Shown: piece after piece, positions 47,986 through 57,179 of the stretch
How the letters are laid out: each line of letters opens with the position of its first letter
How positions within the stretch are numbered: position 1 is the stretch's first letter
Origin: Tepidibacter sp.
GTDB lineage: Bacteria; Bacillota; Clostridia; Peptostreptococcales; Peptostreptococcaceae
DNA: 64,000 nt
Assembly (NCBI RefSeq): GCF_025210165.1
Contig: NZ_JAOASI010000046.1
Span: forward strand, 1 to 64,000
Reading direction: 5' to 3'
Made by a program: the position numbers and the translations under genes
The notes under the pieces: model-generated
What the model was told of the DNA's origin: nothing
The model's database searches: none
What the model saw: only the letters and a program-made list of their open reading frames with translations

Positions 47986-50007
47986 ATGAAAAATAAGATA
48001 TCATTATTACTTGTAATGAGTATGCTTTTAACTTTATTTGTACCATCAATAGCTAGTGCAAATGAAGAAGAAAAAACTATAACTATATTAGGAACAAGTG
48101 ATATGCATGGAAGAATATTTCCGTGGGATTATGCATTAGATACAGAAGATTCTGATGCAGGATATTTAAAGGTTGCAAGTGTTGTAAAAGAAATTAGAAA
48201 TAATAATAAAAATGTAATATTAGTTGATGCAGGAGATACTAATCAGGATAATTCAATAGAACTTTTCCAGGGAAAAGATAAAAATCCTATAGTTGAAGTT
48301 ATGAATGATATAGGATATGATGCATGGACTCTTGGAAACCATGAATTTAACTTTGGACTTGATGTATTAGATAAGGCGGTTAAGACTTCAAAGGCAACAG
48401 TTTTAGCTGGAAATATATATAAAGAAGATGGACAAAGAGCTTATGATGCTTATAAAATAGTAGAAAAAGATGGAGTTAAGGTAGCTATAATAGGAATGAT
48501 TACTCCTAATATACCAAGATGGGAAGCATCAACTCCAGACCATTTCGAAGGATTAGAATTTAGAAACCCTGTTGAAGAAACTACAAAAGTTATGAATGAG
48601 CTTAAGGGTAAGGCTGATGTATTCATTGGAGTATTTCACATGGGACTTGAAAATGAATATTCAGATTTTGATGGAACAAGAAGTATAGTAGAAAAAAATC
48701 CAGAGCTTGATGCTGTTGTAATGGGGCATGCTCATAGTGATGTTCCAGGTGAAAAAGTAGGAGAAACTATAGTTGTTGAGCCAAAGCGTTATGGAAATAG
48801 AGTATCTAAAATAGATTTAAAATTAAAAAAAGAAAATGGAAAATGGAATATAGTTGAAAGAATTAGTGAAAATATAGACACTAAAGCTTATGCAGTAGAT
48901 AAAGACTTAGAAGCTAAATATAATTATGTTCATGAAACATCTAGAAATGATGCCAACATGGTAATAGGAACTGTTACTGATGATTTTATAAAAAATACTC
49001 AAGTATTACCTGGTATACCTAAAGCTCAAGTAGAAGATACTGCATTAATAGACTTTATAAATAAAGTTCAAATGCATTATTCTGGAGCTGATATATCAGC
49101 AGCAGCAGCTTTTAAGAGTGATATGAATCTTTTAAAAGGTGATTTTAAGAAAAAAGATGTTGCTAATATATATAAATACCCAAATACTTTAATGGCTGTT
49201 AAAGTTACAGGGAAGCAATTAAAGGATTATATGGAGTGGTCTGCAAGATATTATAATACATATAAAGATGGAGATGTTACAGTTAGCTTTAATCCTGAAA
49301 TAAGAGGATATAATTATGATATGTTCTCGGGTGTTGATTATAATATAGATATATCAAAGCCAGAGGGACAAAGAATAATTGATCTTAAGTTTAAGGGTCA
49401 ACCAGTTACAGATAATATGACGTTTACTATTGCAGTTAATAACTATAGATTTGGAAATATGGTTAAGGATGGATACTTTAAAAAAGAAGACAAGGTTTTT
49501 GATTCTTCATTAAAGTATGCAGATGGAAGTATAAGAACTCTTATTGTTAAATATGTTACTGAAAACAAAGAAGTAGTTCCAACAGTTGATAATAACTGGA
49601 AAATAGTTGGGGCAGATTTAAATAATCCTTTAAAAGATGAAGTTTACAACTTAGTTAAAGAAGGAAAGATAAGCATTCCAACATCAGAGGATAAGAGAAC
49701 TCCTAATGTTAAATCTTTAAATATATATGAACTTCAAAAGCAAGGACTAGTTAAGATTGATACTAAAGAAGAACCTAAAAAGGAAGAAATAAAAAAAGAG
49801 GAAGTAAAGAAGGAAAAAACTATAAAAGAAGAAGTTAAAAAAGAAGCTGTTGATAAAGAACAAAGCTATATAGTTAAAAAAGGAGATGCTCTTTACAAAA
49901 TAGCTAAAAAGTTTAACATGGATTGGAATAAATTAGCTGATTACAATAATCTAAAAAATCCAAATTTAATATATCCAAATCAAGTAATTAAAATACCAGT
50001 TATGTAA
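47986..50007 (+). CDS. Secreted 5'-nucleotidase / 2',3'-cyclic phosphodiesterase with LysM
   Basis: A 673-residue exported enzyme. Signal peptide 1-25; metallophosphatase domain ~30-275 with SDMHGRIFPWD, VDAGDTNQDN, TLGNHEFNFG and MGHAHSD metal ligands; C-terminal substrate-binding domain ~330-520 (YKYPNTLMAVKVTGKQLKDY). A K/E-rich repeated linker (~585-625) leads to one LysM module (~629-673, YIVKKGDALYKIAKKFNMDW) that should hold it on the wall peptidoglycan. It probably releases nucleosides from extracellular nucleotides. SD GGGGGAG. Confidence 0.92.
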   Translation: MKNKISLLLVMSMLLTLFVPSIASANEEEKTITILGTSDMHGRIFPWDYALDTEDSDAGYLKVASVVKEIRNNNKNVILVDAGDTNQDNSIELFQGKDKNPIVEVMNDIGYDAWTLGNHEFNFGLDVLDKAVKTSKATVLAGNIYKEDGQRAYDAYKIVEKDGVKVAIIGMITPNIPRWEASTPDHFEGLEFRNPVEETTKVMNELKGKADVFIGVFHMGLENEYSDFDGTRSIVEKNPELDAVVMGHAHSDVPGEKVGETIVVEPKRYGNRVSKIDLKLKKENGKWNIVERISENIDTKAYAVDKDLEAKYNYVHETSRNDANMVIGTVTDDFIKNTQVLPGIPKAQVEDTALIDFINKVQMHYSGADISAAAAFKSDMNLLKGDFKKKDVANIYKYPNTLMAVKVTGKQLKDYMEWSARYYNTYKDGDVTVSFNPEIRGYNYDMFSGVDYNIDISKPEGQRIIDLKFKGQPVTDNMTFTIAVNNYRFGNMVKDGYFKKEDKVFDSSLKYADGSIRTLIVKYVTENKEVVPTVDNNWKIVGADLNNPLKDEVYNLVKEGKISIPTSEDKRTPNVKSLNIYELQKQGLVKIDTKEEPKKEEIKKEEVKKEKTIKEEVKKEAVDKEQSYIVKKGDALYKIAKKFNMDWNKLADYNNLKNPNLIYPNQVIKIPVM

Positions 50008-50014
50008 TCATAAT

Positions 50015-50039
50015 AAAAAGACCCTTGTAGGGTCTTTTT
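50015..50039 (+). terminator. Terminator after the 5'-nucleotidase gene
   Basis: AAAAAGACCC, TTGTA loop, GGGTCTTTTT. The repeat copy C begins at its T tract. Confidence 0.9.
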
Positions 50040-50147
50040 ATAACGAATAGGAAATTATAGTTATCTTTAAATTGTGGATAAGTATAATTTTCGTTATGAG
50101 TTTCAAAAAAGTCTACATTGAAAATCTTCAGAAGGAAGGCTTTTTTT
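50036..50147 (-). repeat. Dispersed structured repeat, copy C (inverted)
   Basis: Reverse complement closely matches copy B (55208): ends with TAACGAATAGGAAATTATA near 50041 and contains TTATGAGTTTCAAAAAAGTC and CTTCAGAAGGAAG. The ~200 bp between it and the next gene shows no further recognisable element. Confidence 0.9.
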
Positions 50148-50354
50148 ATATACTAAGGTAGCATGTGATTTATATATTGCGGATAACTTGTTAAAAATTC
50201 ACATTTAAGACTGTTTTTAGGCAACAGATTCGCAAGACTTATTGGAGTAATAAACTTATATAAATTTCATATGTCAAAAATTTAATTGTTTTAACAACCT
50301 AAATAAAAGGCATATTATATATAACACGAATTTTTACTTTAATAGGAGGTTTAT

Positions 50355-51173
50355 ATGGGAAGCATAGATAAAAAATATGAATTTGTAATAACTAAATTTT
50401 TAGCAAGGTATAATTATGATGCTGTCATAGATATACTAGAAGAACTTGGGATAAAAGATGGAAATCTATATATATTGGTAAGTTACTGTAAATCATCTGT
50501 TAATTTTGATTTTAAGACTGCTGTAAAAAAGCTTGATATGTTAAGTCCACAAATTAAAAATAGAAAAGATATGAAAAAGCTTAGAAATAATTCTATAGAT
50601 TTGATTGATGGAGATGTTGCTGCTATATTTTCTGAGTTTATAGAGAATATAAGAATAAAGCTTATAAACGAAGAATATATAGACTTTTTAGGAAGAATAT
50701 ATAGATTAAAAGAAGCTTTATTTAAATATGTGTTTGTTCAAAGTCAATCGAACAAAATGAAGATATCTATGTTGGGGTATATGGTATCTAAAAAAAATAT
50801 ATTAAATATACTTCGAAAGAGGTATAATATATATACTAGCAACTTGACTTATGGTATTACTAGATATATAAATAAGAATATGAGAAAGACAAAAAAAATA
50901 GTAGAAGTACTAGGAATACTTAATAGTGAAAAATTAGAAAATTTAATAAGGCTTAGAAATGATTGTCCTGTTGGACATGGTTTCAAAGGAGTTAGTAAAG
51001 AAGATATAGAACATATATATGGTAAGCCTTTTGAAGTTGTTGATGATTTTATAACAGCATGTGAAAAATTAGATGTTGATATAAAATTTGATAAATATGA
51101 TGATATAAATAATATAATAATAGAACTTCTAGGTAAATATATAAGAGATAAAGGAGACGTTTATTATGAATGA
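50355..51173 (+). CDS. HEPN-domain protein, Csm6-like, without CRISPR context
   Basis: A 272-residue, mainly helical protein. RNDCPVGHG at residues 201-209 fits the R-x6-H active-site motif of HEPN ribonucleases with the usual asparagine after arginine; EYIDFLGRIYRLKEALFKYV (~107-126) and SSVNFDFKTAVKKLDML (~47-63) resemble the helical part of Csm6-type proteins. It lacks the ~150-residue CARF sensor expected in Csm6, and no cas gene or repeat array is visible. The gene has AGGAGGT upstream and its end overlaps the signal peptidase gene by 8 bp. Ribonuclease activity and any defence role are inference. Confidence 0.55.
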   Translation: MGSIDKKYEFVITKFLARYNYDAVIDILEELGIKDGNLYILVSYCKSSVNFDFKTAVKKLDMLSPQIKNRKDMKKLRNNSIDLIDGDVAAIFSEFIENIRIKLINEEYIDFLGRIYRLKEALFKYVFVQSQSNKMKISMLGYMVSKKNILNILRKRYNIYTSNLTYGITRYINKNMRKTKKIVEVLGILNSEKLENLIRLRNDCPVGHGFKGVSKEDIEHIYGKPFEVVDDFITACEKLDVDIKFDKYDDINNIIIELLGKYIRDKGDVYYE

Positions 51174-51699
51174 GAAAATAAAAAGTGAAATTTTAGAGTG
51201 GGTAAAGACTATAGGGATAGCTTGTGTATTGGCTTTTTTTATAACTTTATTTATAAGGCCTACTCTTGTTAAGGGGTATTCTATGTATCCTACACTTGAG
51301 GAAAATGATTACCTTATAATAAATAAAATACCATATAATATGCATGAACCTAAAAGAGGAGATATAGTTATATTTAAATCGCATCTTACTCAAGAAAATG
51401 GTAAAGAAAAGGATTTGGTTAAAAGGGTTATAGGCCTTCCGGGAGATAAGATTAAGGTTATGGATGGTAAGGTATATGTAAATGATGTAGAGATTAAAGA
51501 GGGTTATATAAATGGGGATTACACTGATGGTATTATAGATTCTGTAGTTCCAAAAGGACATATATTTGCTATGGGAGATAATAGGCCCAATAGTTTAGAC
51601 AGTAGAGATTCTAGAGTTGGCTTTGTAAGTCAAGATGAAATAATAGGTAGAGCTTTTATAAGACTTTATCCATTTAATAAAATAGGCTCTTTAAAATAA
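51166..51699 (+). CDS. lepB: Signal peptidase I
   Basis: A 177-residue membrane protease cutting exported pre-proteins. One membrane anchor (~14-32), catalytic serine in GYSMYPTL (Ser39) and lysine in LVKRVIGLPGD (Lys86), then GDNRPNSLDSRD, the conserved late box. Length typical of Gram-positive SipS-like enzymes. Start overlaps the HEPN-like gene (translational coupling), an unusual neighbour. Confidence 0.95.
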   Translation: MNEKIKSEILEWVKTIGIACVLAFFITLFIRPTLVKGYSMYPTLEENDYLIINKIPYNMHEPKRGDIVIFKSHLTQENGKEKDLVKRVIGLPGDKIKVMDGKVYVNDVEIKEGYINGDYTDGIIDSVVPKGHIFAMGDNRPNSLDSRDSRVGFVSQDEIIGRAFIRLYPFNKIGSLK

Positions 51700-51701
51700 T
51701 T

Positions 51702-52475
51702 ATGGGTGTGAGGATAGGATTATCTGCAATGGCATATGAAATAAGGGAAAAAATAGGAGTATGCCAAAAACTAAAACTTAATCATATAGAAGTTGGAATA
51801 GACAATCTTGAGGATTGGAATTATTTATATCAGAATAAGGATGAATTAATAAAACACGATATATCAATAGGAATTCACATGCCTATAGAGCTTAATACCT
51901 GTGATCCTATAAAAATGGCAAATAAGTTTTGGTTTGATTATTTTTATGAAAACTATAAGATAGGGAAAAAATTAAATGTAAAGTATTATAATTTGCATCT
52001 AGGTTATGGTATAAAAAATAAGATTGAAAAGAATCGTATTGGGTATTTAAATAATACAAAGAATTTTCTTTTAAAACTATTAAATAACATAGATAATGTG
52101 GAGATATATATAGAAAATACATACTCTAAAAATGGAGACTTTATTAATCTAGGAAATAAGGTATCAGATTTTGAATATTTGTTTAAGAATGTGACAAAAT
52201 ATAGTTTAGGATTTTGTTATGATACAGGTCATAATCTTATAGATAAAGGTGATTATTTAAGCCTATTATCTGATAATATAAAATTGGTTCATTTAAGCGA
52301 TAATGATGGCAAGGAAGATTTACATTTAGGTTTAAGTGAAAATGGTTTATTAACTGAAAAAGATATAAAAGATATACTAAAAATTAAGAAAAATAAGTAT
52401 TTAGTGTTTGAAATGAATACTAAGTATTTAGGTGAAAGTATGAATTTTTTTAGAAATATACAAAAAAGCATCTAA
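51702..52475 (+). CDS. Xylose-isomerase-like TIM-barrel protein
   Basis: A 257-residue protein of the sugar phosphate isomerase/epimerase family (AP endonuclease 2 fold). RIGLSAMAYEIREKI, an IGIHMPIEL strand, EVYIENT-like IYIENTYSK, GFCYDTGHNLI and VHLSDNDGKEDLHL supply the expected metal-binding Glu, Asp and His residues. The substrate cannot be read. It starts 2 bp after lepB with a weak SD. The three genes from 50355 to 52475 form one apparent operon, closed by a terminator. Confidence 0.75.
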   Translation: MGVRIGLSAMAYEIREKIGVCQKLKLNHIEVGIDNLEDWNYLYQNKDELIKHDISIGIHMPIELNTCDPIKMANKFWFDYFYENYKIGKKLNVKYYNLHLGYGIKNKIEKNRIGYLNNTKNFLLKLLNNIDNVEIYIENTYSKNGDFINLGNKVSDFEYLFKNVTKYSLGFCYDTGHNLIDKGDYLSLLSDNIKLVHLSDNDGKEDLHLGLSENGLLTEKDIKDILKIKKNKYLVFEMNTKYLGESMNFFRNIQKSI

Positions 52476-52485
52476 AAAATAGAAG

Positions 52486-52508
52486 AAGGGGGCAATTGCT
52501 CCCTTTTT
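52486..52508 (+). terminator. Terminator of the HEPN-lepB-TIM-barrel operon
   Basis: AAGGGGGC, AATT loop, GCTCCCTTTTT. Confidence 0.8.
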
Positions 52509-52557
52509 GCACATATACTTATTATACAAACTCTAAAAAAGCAAGGGAGATGATAGC

Positions 52558-54216
52558 ATGAACAAAGTGAAAATCAATATAATGGATGATATTAAAGAGT
52601 ATGAATCTGGAACTACACTTCTTGAAATAAGTAAAGATTATGAGGAACAATATGACGCGACTATAGTTCTTGGAGTGATAGATAATAATCTTAGAGAATT
52701 AACTTATAAAGTTAATAAAGACTGTAGTGTTGAATTTATAGATTTAACAAAGCAGGATGGAATTAGAACTTACATGAGAAGTTTATCTTTTGTATTTATA
52801 AGAGCTTGTGAGGAGATGTTATCAGGATGTAGAGTATCAGTAGAACATTCTATGGGAAAAGGACTTTATTGCGAGATAAACTATTATAAGGATCTAAATG
52901 AATCAGATATAGATAAGGTGAAAGCTAGAATGAAAGAAATAATAGATGAAGACGTTCTTATAGAAAAGGAAAAGTTGCCTATAGAAGAAGCTATAAAAAT
53001 ATTTGAAACTAATGAAAAGAATGCTAAAGCTGATTTATTTAGATATAAGGAATCTGATACTGTTAGCATATATAAATGCGGATGGATAAAAGATTATTTC
53101 TACGGATATATGGTTCCATCTACAGGTTATTTAAAATTATTTGACTTAAAATATCATAAACCAGGAGTTATAATACTTGGACCTAAAAAATATCATCCAG
53201 AAAAGGTGGCTAAATTTATAGATCAACCAAAGCATGCACAGGTTTATAAAGAAGCAGAGGAATGGGCAAAAATTATGGATGTTCATAAGGTTGCTATGTT
53301 AAATAAGCTAATTGAAGATGGGAATTATGGAGACATTATAAGAACTGTAGAGGCTCTTCATGAAAAGAAAATAGCTCAGATAGCTGATATGATAGTAAAA
53401 GATAAAGAAAAGAGTAGAGTTATATTGATTTCAGGACCATCATCATCAGGTAAAACTAGTTTTGCACAAAGATTATCTATACAGCTTAGAGTTAATAAAG
53501 TAAGACCTGTATCTATATCTTTAGATGATTATTTTGTTAATAGAGAGGATACACCTAAGGATGAAAATGGAGACTATAACTTTGAGTCTATATATGCTAT
53601 TGACTTAGAGCTTTTTAATAAGGATTTACAAAAACTTATAAATGGAGAAGAAATACAGGTTCCATATTTCAACTTCAAAACAGGCAAGAGAGAATATAGA
53701 GGAAATACATTAAAAGTTAATGAAGATCAGCCTATAATAATAGAGGGAATACACGGTCTTAATGATTTGCTAACAGAGTCTATTCCAGAAGATAATAAAT
53801 TTAAGATATATGTAAGTGCACTAACTCAACTTAATCTAGATGAGCACAATAGAATACACACAACTGATGTAAGACTTATAAGAAGAATGGTAAGAGATAA
53901 TCAGTTTAGAGGACATGATGCAGTAAGAACTATTCAAATGTGGCCTATGGTAAGACGTGGTGAGAAAAATTATATTTTCCCATATCAAGAAAATGCGGAT
54001 GTTATGTTTAATTCTGCTTCTATATATGAATTATCTATACTTAAAAAATATGCAGAGCCTTTATTAAAAGAAATAGATACTAATTGCAAAGAATATAGAG
54101 AAGCTAATAGATTATTAAAATTCCTACAATATTTTGTTACAATAGAAGACGAGGGTGATATTCCGCCAACATCAATACTTAAAGAGTTCATAGGCGGAAG
54201 TAGATTGGTACATTAG
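52558..54216 (+). CDS. TGS/ThrRS-like domain fused to uridine kinase (nucleoside kinase)
   Basis: A 552-residue protein. The N-terminal ~60 residues form a TGS ubiquitin-like domain and residues ~65-220 resemble the second additional domain of threonyl-tRNA synthetase (VEHSMGKGLYCEI). The C-terminal half is a P-loop uridine kinase with ISGPSSSGKTSFAQRL near residue 300, a LDDYFVNREDTP substrate loop and IIEGIHGLNDLL. This fusion is widespread in Clostridia and Thermotoga as a nucleoside kinase; what the tRNA-synthetase-like part does is not known. Confidence 0.9.
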   Translation: MNKVKINIMDDIKEYESGTTLLEISKDYEEQYDATIVLGVIDNNLRELTYKVNKDCSVEFIDLTKQDGIRTYMRSLSFVFIRACEEMLSGCRVSVEHSMGKGLYCEINYYKDLNESDIDKVKARMKEIIDEDVLIEKEKLPIEEAIKIFETNEKNAKADLFRYKESDTVSIYKCGWIKDYFYGYMVPSTGYLKLFDLKYHKPGVIILGPKKYHPEKVAKFIDQPKHAQVYKEAEEWAKIMDVHKVAMLNKLIEDGNYGDIIRTVEALHEKKIAQIADMIVKDKEKSRVILISGPSSSGKTSFAQRLSIQLRVNKVRPVSISLDDYFVNREDTPKDENGDYNFESIYAIDLELFNKDLQKLINGEEIQVPYFNFKTGKREYRGNTLKVNEDQPIIIEGIHGLNDLLTESIPEDNKFKIYVSALTQLNLDEHNRIHTTDVRLIRRMVRDNQFRGHDAVRTIQMWPMVRRGEKNYIFPYQENADVMFNSASIYELSILKKYAEPLLKEIDTNCKEYREANRLLKFLQYFVTIEDEGDIPPTSILKEFIGGSRLVH

Positions 54217-54236
54217 GCAGAAAGAAGGAATATAAT

Positions 54237-55154
54237 TTGGAAAAAATATTACAACAGATAATCGATGACAATAAAAAGTACGCTGAGTATGGAAATGTAG
54301 CTACATATATTCCTGAGCTAAGAAAAGCGAATAAGAACGACCTGGGGATTTGTATAGTAGATATGAATAATAATATCTATGAGGCTGGTAATTGTGATAA
54401 AAAGTTTACTATTCAAAGTGTGTCAAAGCCTATAACTCTTGCTTTAGCTATTATGGATAGTGGAAAAGATAAGATTTTTTCGAAGGTGGGAATGGAGCCT
54501 AGTGGAGATCCTTTTAATTCTATAATGAAGCTTGAAACATCAAAACCTTCAATCCCTTATAATCCTATGATAAATGCTGGTGCTATAATGATAACATCTA
54601 TGATTAAAGGGAAAAATAATGAAGATAAGTTAAACAGGATAATGAGTTTTTTTAAAAAACTTTCTGGAAATGAAAATTTGAGTATTAATGAAGAGGTTTA
54701 TATGTCTGAAAAGCTTACGGGGGATAGAAATAGAGCTATGGCATATCTTCTAAAAGGTGAAGGCGTTTTAACTGAGAATGTAGATGAGGTACTTGACTTA
54801 TATTTTAAGCAATGTTCTATTGAGATAACAGTTAGAGATCTAGCTAGAATGGGAGTTAATCTTGCATCACATGGTGTTGATATTCTTACTGGGAAAAGAT
54901 TAATAGATGAAGAGGTATCTAAGATAGTAAAAACGTTTATGGTTACATGTGGTATGTACGATGCATCTGGAGAGTATGCTATAAATGTTGGAATACCATC
55001 AAAGTCAGGAGTTGGAGGAGGAATTATGGGAACTGTTCCTAATAAAATGGGAATAGGAGTATATGGACCATCTCTTGATGAAAAAGGTAATAGTATGGCA
55101 GGAATAAAAGTTATGCAAGGTATATCTCAACAAATGAATCTAAGTATATTCTAA
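54237..55154 (+). CDS. glsA: Glutaminase A
   Basis: A 305-residue serine-dependent glutaminase hydrolysing glutamine to glutamate and ammonia. The beta-lactamase-like S-x-x-K active site is SVSK (residues 61-64); MINAGAIMITSMI, SEKLTGDRNRAMAYLL and GIPSKSGVGGGIMGTVP are family signatures. It starts at TTG with GAAGGAA 8 bases upstream. Single-gene unit followed by repeat copy B. Confidence 0.94.
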   Translation: MEKILQQIIDDNKKYAEYGNVATYIPELRKANKNDLGICIVDMNNNIYEAGNCDKKFTIQSVSKPITLALAIMDSGKDKIFSKVGMEPSGDPFNSIMKLETSKPSIPYNPMINAGAIMITSMIKGKNNEDKLNRIMSFFKKLSGNENLSINEEVYMSEKLTGDRNRAMAYLLKGEGVLTENVDEVLDLYFKQCSIEITVRDLARMGVNLASHGVDILTGKRLIDEEVSKIVKTFMVTCGMYDASGEYAINVGIPSKSGVGGGIMGTVPNKMGIGVYGPSLDEKGNSMAGIKVMQGISQQMNLSIF

Positions 55155-55207
55155 TAAATTATATATAAAAAATATTTTGACAATTCCGATATTAGATAAT
55201 ATAATAT

Positions 55208-55320
55208 AAAAAAGTCTTCCTTCTGAAGATTTTTAATGTAGACTTTTTTGAAACTCATAACGAAAATTATATTTATTCACAAATTAAATAGGAATATAAT
55301 TTCCTATTCGTTATAAAAAA
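55208..55320 (+). repeat. Dispersed structured repeat, copy B
   Basis: AAAAAAGTC and GACTTTTTT enclose a CTTC-CTTCT-GAAG stem; then ATAACGAAAATTATAT pairs with ATATAATTT and TCGTTAT. Almost identical to copy C in reverse and related to copy A. It ends 19 bp before the ArsR-type gene. Confidence 0.92.
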
Positions 55321-55339
55321 ACTAAGTAAAGGTGATGTT

Positions 55340-55924
55340 ATGAAGGATATTTTAGTTCTAAGAGATATTGAACAAATAAAGGCTGTGTCCCATCCGTATA
55401 GAGTAGATATACTAGAGGCTTTTGCAGAAGAACCTTTATCAGCTAAGCAATTGTCTGAATTATTATCAGAACCACATGCAAAGGTTAATTACCATATAAA
55501 AATATTATTAAATGCAGGTATATTAGAATTAGTAGAAGAAAAAGTAAAATCGGGAATTATAGAAAAATACTATTTACCAAAAGCAAAAATGGTTATTATG
55601 GATAAGAGCATCCTAAACTCTGCTGTTTATGATGAAAATGTAGCTAGAACACTAAATCAAGTTTCAATATCTTTGTTTGAGAAGATAAGTGATGATTTTT
55701 ATAGAGCTGCTGAAAATGATGAAGTTAAGTCTAAGCATGTAAGACATTATAATCAGTATTATTTGACAGAAGAAGAATGTAAGGAAGTAATGGATTCTTT
55801 AGAAAAAAAGATTACTGAAATTTTAAAGGGTAAAGATAAAAAGGGTAGAGAAAATACTAGACCATATAATATAACATTAATGGGAGTACCTGATCTTAGA
55901 AAAGAAAAGAAAGCAAAAAAATAG
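55340..55924 (+). CDS. ArsR-type winged-helix regulator
   Basis: A 194-residue DNA-binding protein. The first ~85 residues form a winged helix (IKAVSHPYRVDILEAFAEEP, then LSAKQLSELL ... HAKVNYHIKILLNAGILELV) of the ArsR/HTH_20 kind; the C-terminal part is helical and unlike metal sensors, with no Cys motif. Ligand and targets unknown. SD AAAGGTGAT; a strong terminator follows. Confidence 0.85.
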   Translation: MKDILVLRDIEQIKAVSHPYRVDILEAFAEEPLSAKQLSELLSEPHAKVNYHIKILLNAGILELVEEKVKSGIIEKYYLPKAKMVIMDKSILNSAVYDENVARTLNQVSISLFEKISDDFYRAAENDEVKSKHVRHYNQYYLTEEECKEVMDSLEKKITEILKGKDKKGRENTRPYNITLMGVPDLRKEKKAKK

Positions 55925-55958
55925 ACATCGACAATTTTGTTGATGTCTATTTTTTTTG
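55920..55958 (+). terminator. Terminator after ArsR-type gene
   Basis: AATAGACATCGAC pairs with GTTGATGTCTATT and runs into Ts. Confidence 0.9.
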
Positions 55959-56001
55959 GGTATATTAAAAGGTATAATTAAATTTATTAAGGAGTGATTA
56001 A

Positions 56002-56838
56002 ATGCTAGTTATAGGACCACATATATCAATAGCTAAAGGATATTCAAAGGCTGCTAAAGCTGCTTTAAATATAGGAGCTAATACATTTCAGTTTTTTACG
56101 AGAAATCCAAGAGGAGGGAATGCAAAAGAATTTAATGAAAAAGATATAGCCGAGTTTCAAAGAATAAGAAAAGAAAATAACTTTGGAGCTATGCTTGCTC
56201 ATGCACCTTATACTATGAACCTTGGTGGGAAAAAAGATGATGTCTATGAATTTGGAAGAAGAATATTTAAAGAAGATATAAAGAGAATGGATCAACTTGA
56301 AATAGAATATATGTGCTTTCATCCAGGAAGTCATGTAGGTGGAGGTATCGAGTTTGGAATAGACAGAATAGTTAATGCTCTTAATGAATCTTTAAGGGAG
56401 GATCAAAATATAATTATACTTCTTGAAACTATGTCAGGGAAAGGAAGTGAAATAGGGTATAATTTTGAGCAGATAAAAAGTATTATAGATAAGGTTAAGT
56501 ATAAGGCGAAAATTGGAGTGTGTCTTGATACATGCCATATATTCTCAGCTGGGTATGATATAGTAAATAATCTTGATGGAGTTCTTGATGAATTTGATAA
56601 AGTAATAGGACTTGATAAATTGAAGGTAGTACATTTTAATGATAGTATGATGCCTTTTAATAGTAATAAAGATAGACATGCAGGTATTGGAGAAGGCGAA
56701 ATAGGATTTAAGGCATTAATGGAGTTTATGACACATGAAAAGCTTAAGAATCTTCCGTTTTTCTTGGAGACTCCTTATGATGATGAGGGGCATAAAAAAG
56801 AAATTGAGATGATAAGGGATTTTTTGAAAAAGAATTAA
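56002..56838 (+). CDS. nfo: Endonuclease IV
   Basis: A 278-residue zinc-dependent AP endonuclease for base-excision repair. [18 protein letters not shown] at the start, [45 protein letters not shown] and [16 protein letters not shown] supply the three-zinc site. Full length. SD AAGGAGTG. A 204-bp palindromic element follows. Confidence 0.96.
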   Translation: MLVIGPHISIAKGYSKAAKAALNIGANTFQFFTRNPRGGNAKEFNEKDIAEFQRIRKENNFGAMLAHAPYTMNLGGKKDDVYEFGRRIFKEDIKRMDQLEIEYMCFHPGSHVGGGIEFGIDRIVNALNESLREDQNIIILLETMSGKGSEIGYNFEQIKSIIDKVKYKAKIGVCLDTCHIFSAGYDIVNNLDGVLDEFDKVIGLDKLKVVHFNDSMMPFNSNKDRHAGIGEGEIGFKALMEFMTHEKLKNLPFFLETPYDDEGHKKEIEMIRDFLKKN

Positions 56839-56847
56839 CTTAAAGCG

Positions 56848-57051
56848 AAAACAGAGGGTATTAAAATACCGATAATTCATTAAATATTTTTAATAGAACT
56901 AAGCATTACATCTTATTGAATATCCTAAAAGTTCTAAACTCCCTAACGGTCAGACAACGAACTTTCTTAACGGATATTCAAACGATGTAATTCAAGTTCT
57001 ATACAAAAATATTTAAATGATTATCTAACATTTTGATACCCTATGTTTTTT
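56848..57051. repeat. 204-bp near-palindromic element (MITE-like)
   Basis: Left arm 56848-56925 and right arm 56972-57051 are imperfect inverted copies of ~78 bp: both begin AAAACA(G/T)AGGGTAT when read inwards and both end GAATATCC at the centre. The 46-bp middle has its own AAAGTTC / GAACTTT stem and CTAACGGTCAGACAACG. No ORF inside. Confidence 0.85.
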
Positions 57052-57179
57052 GTAATGGTTAGAAAATTAGATTTGTATAACTCCTTATGAACATTAATTG
57101 TGTGTTATAATTAGAACTAAGATAGGATGGTAAAATTATGAAAAAAGTTAGGTGTTAATTATAAAGGAGAGAAATTAGA

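Noticed and set aside
50148-50354. Riboswitch-like GGCAACAGATTCGC segment before the HEPN gene
   Set aside because: No known aptamer core could be assembled around it.
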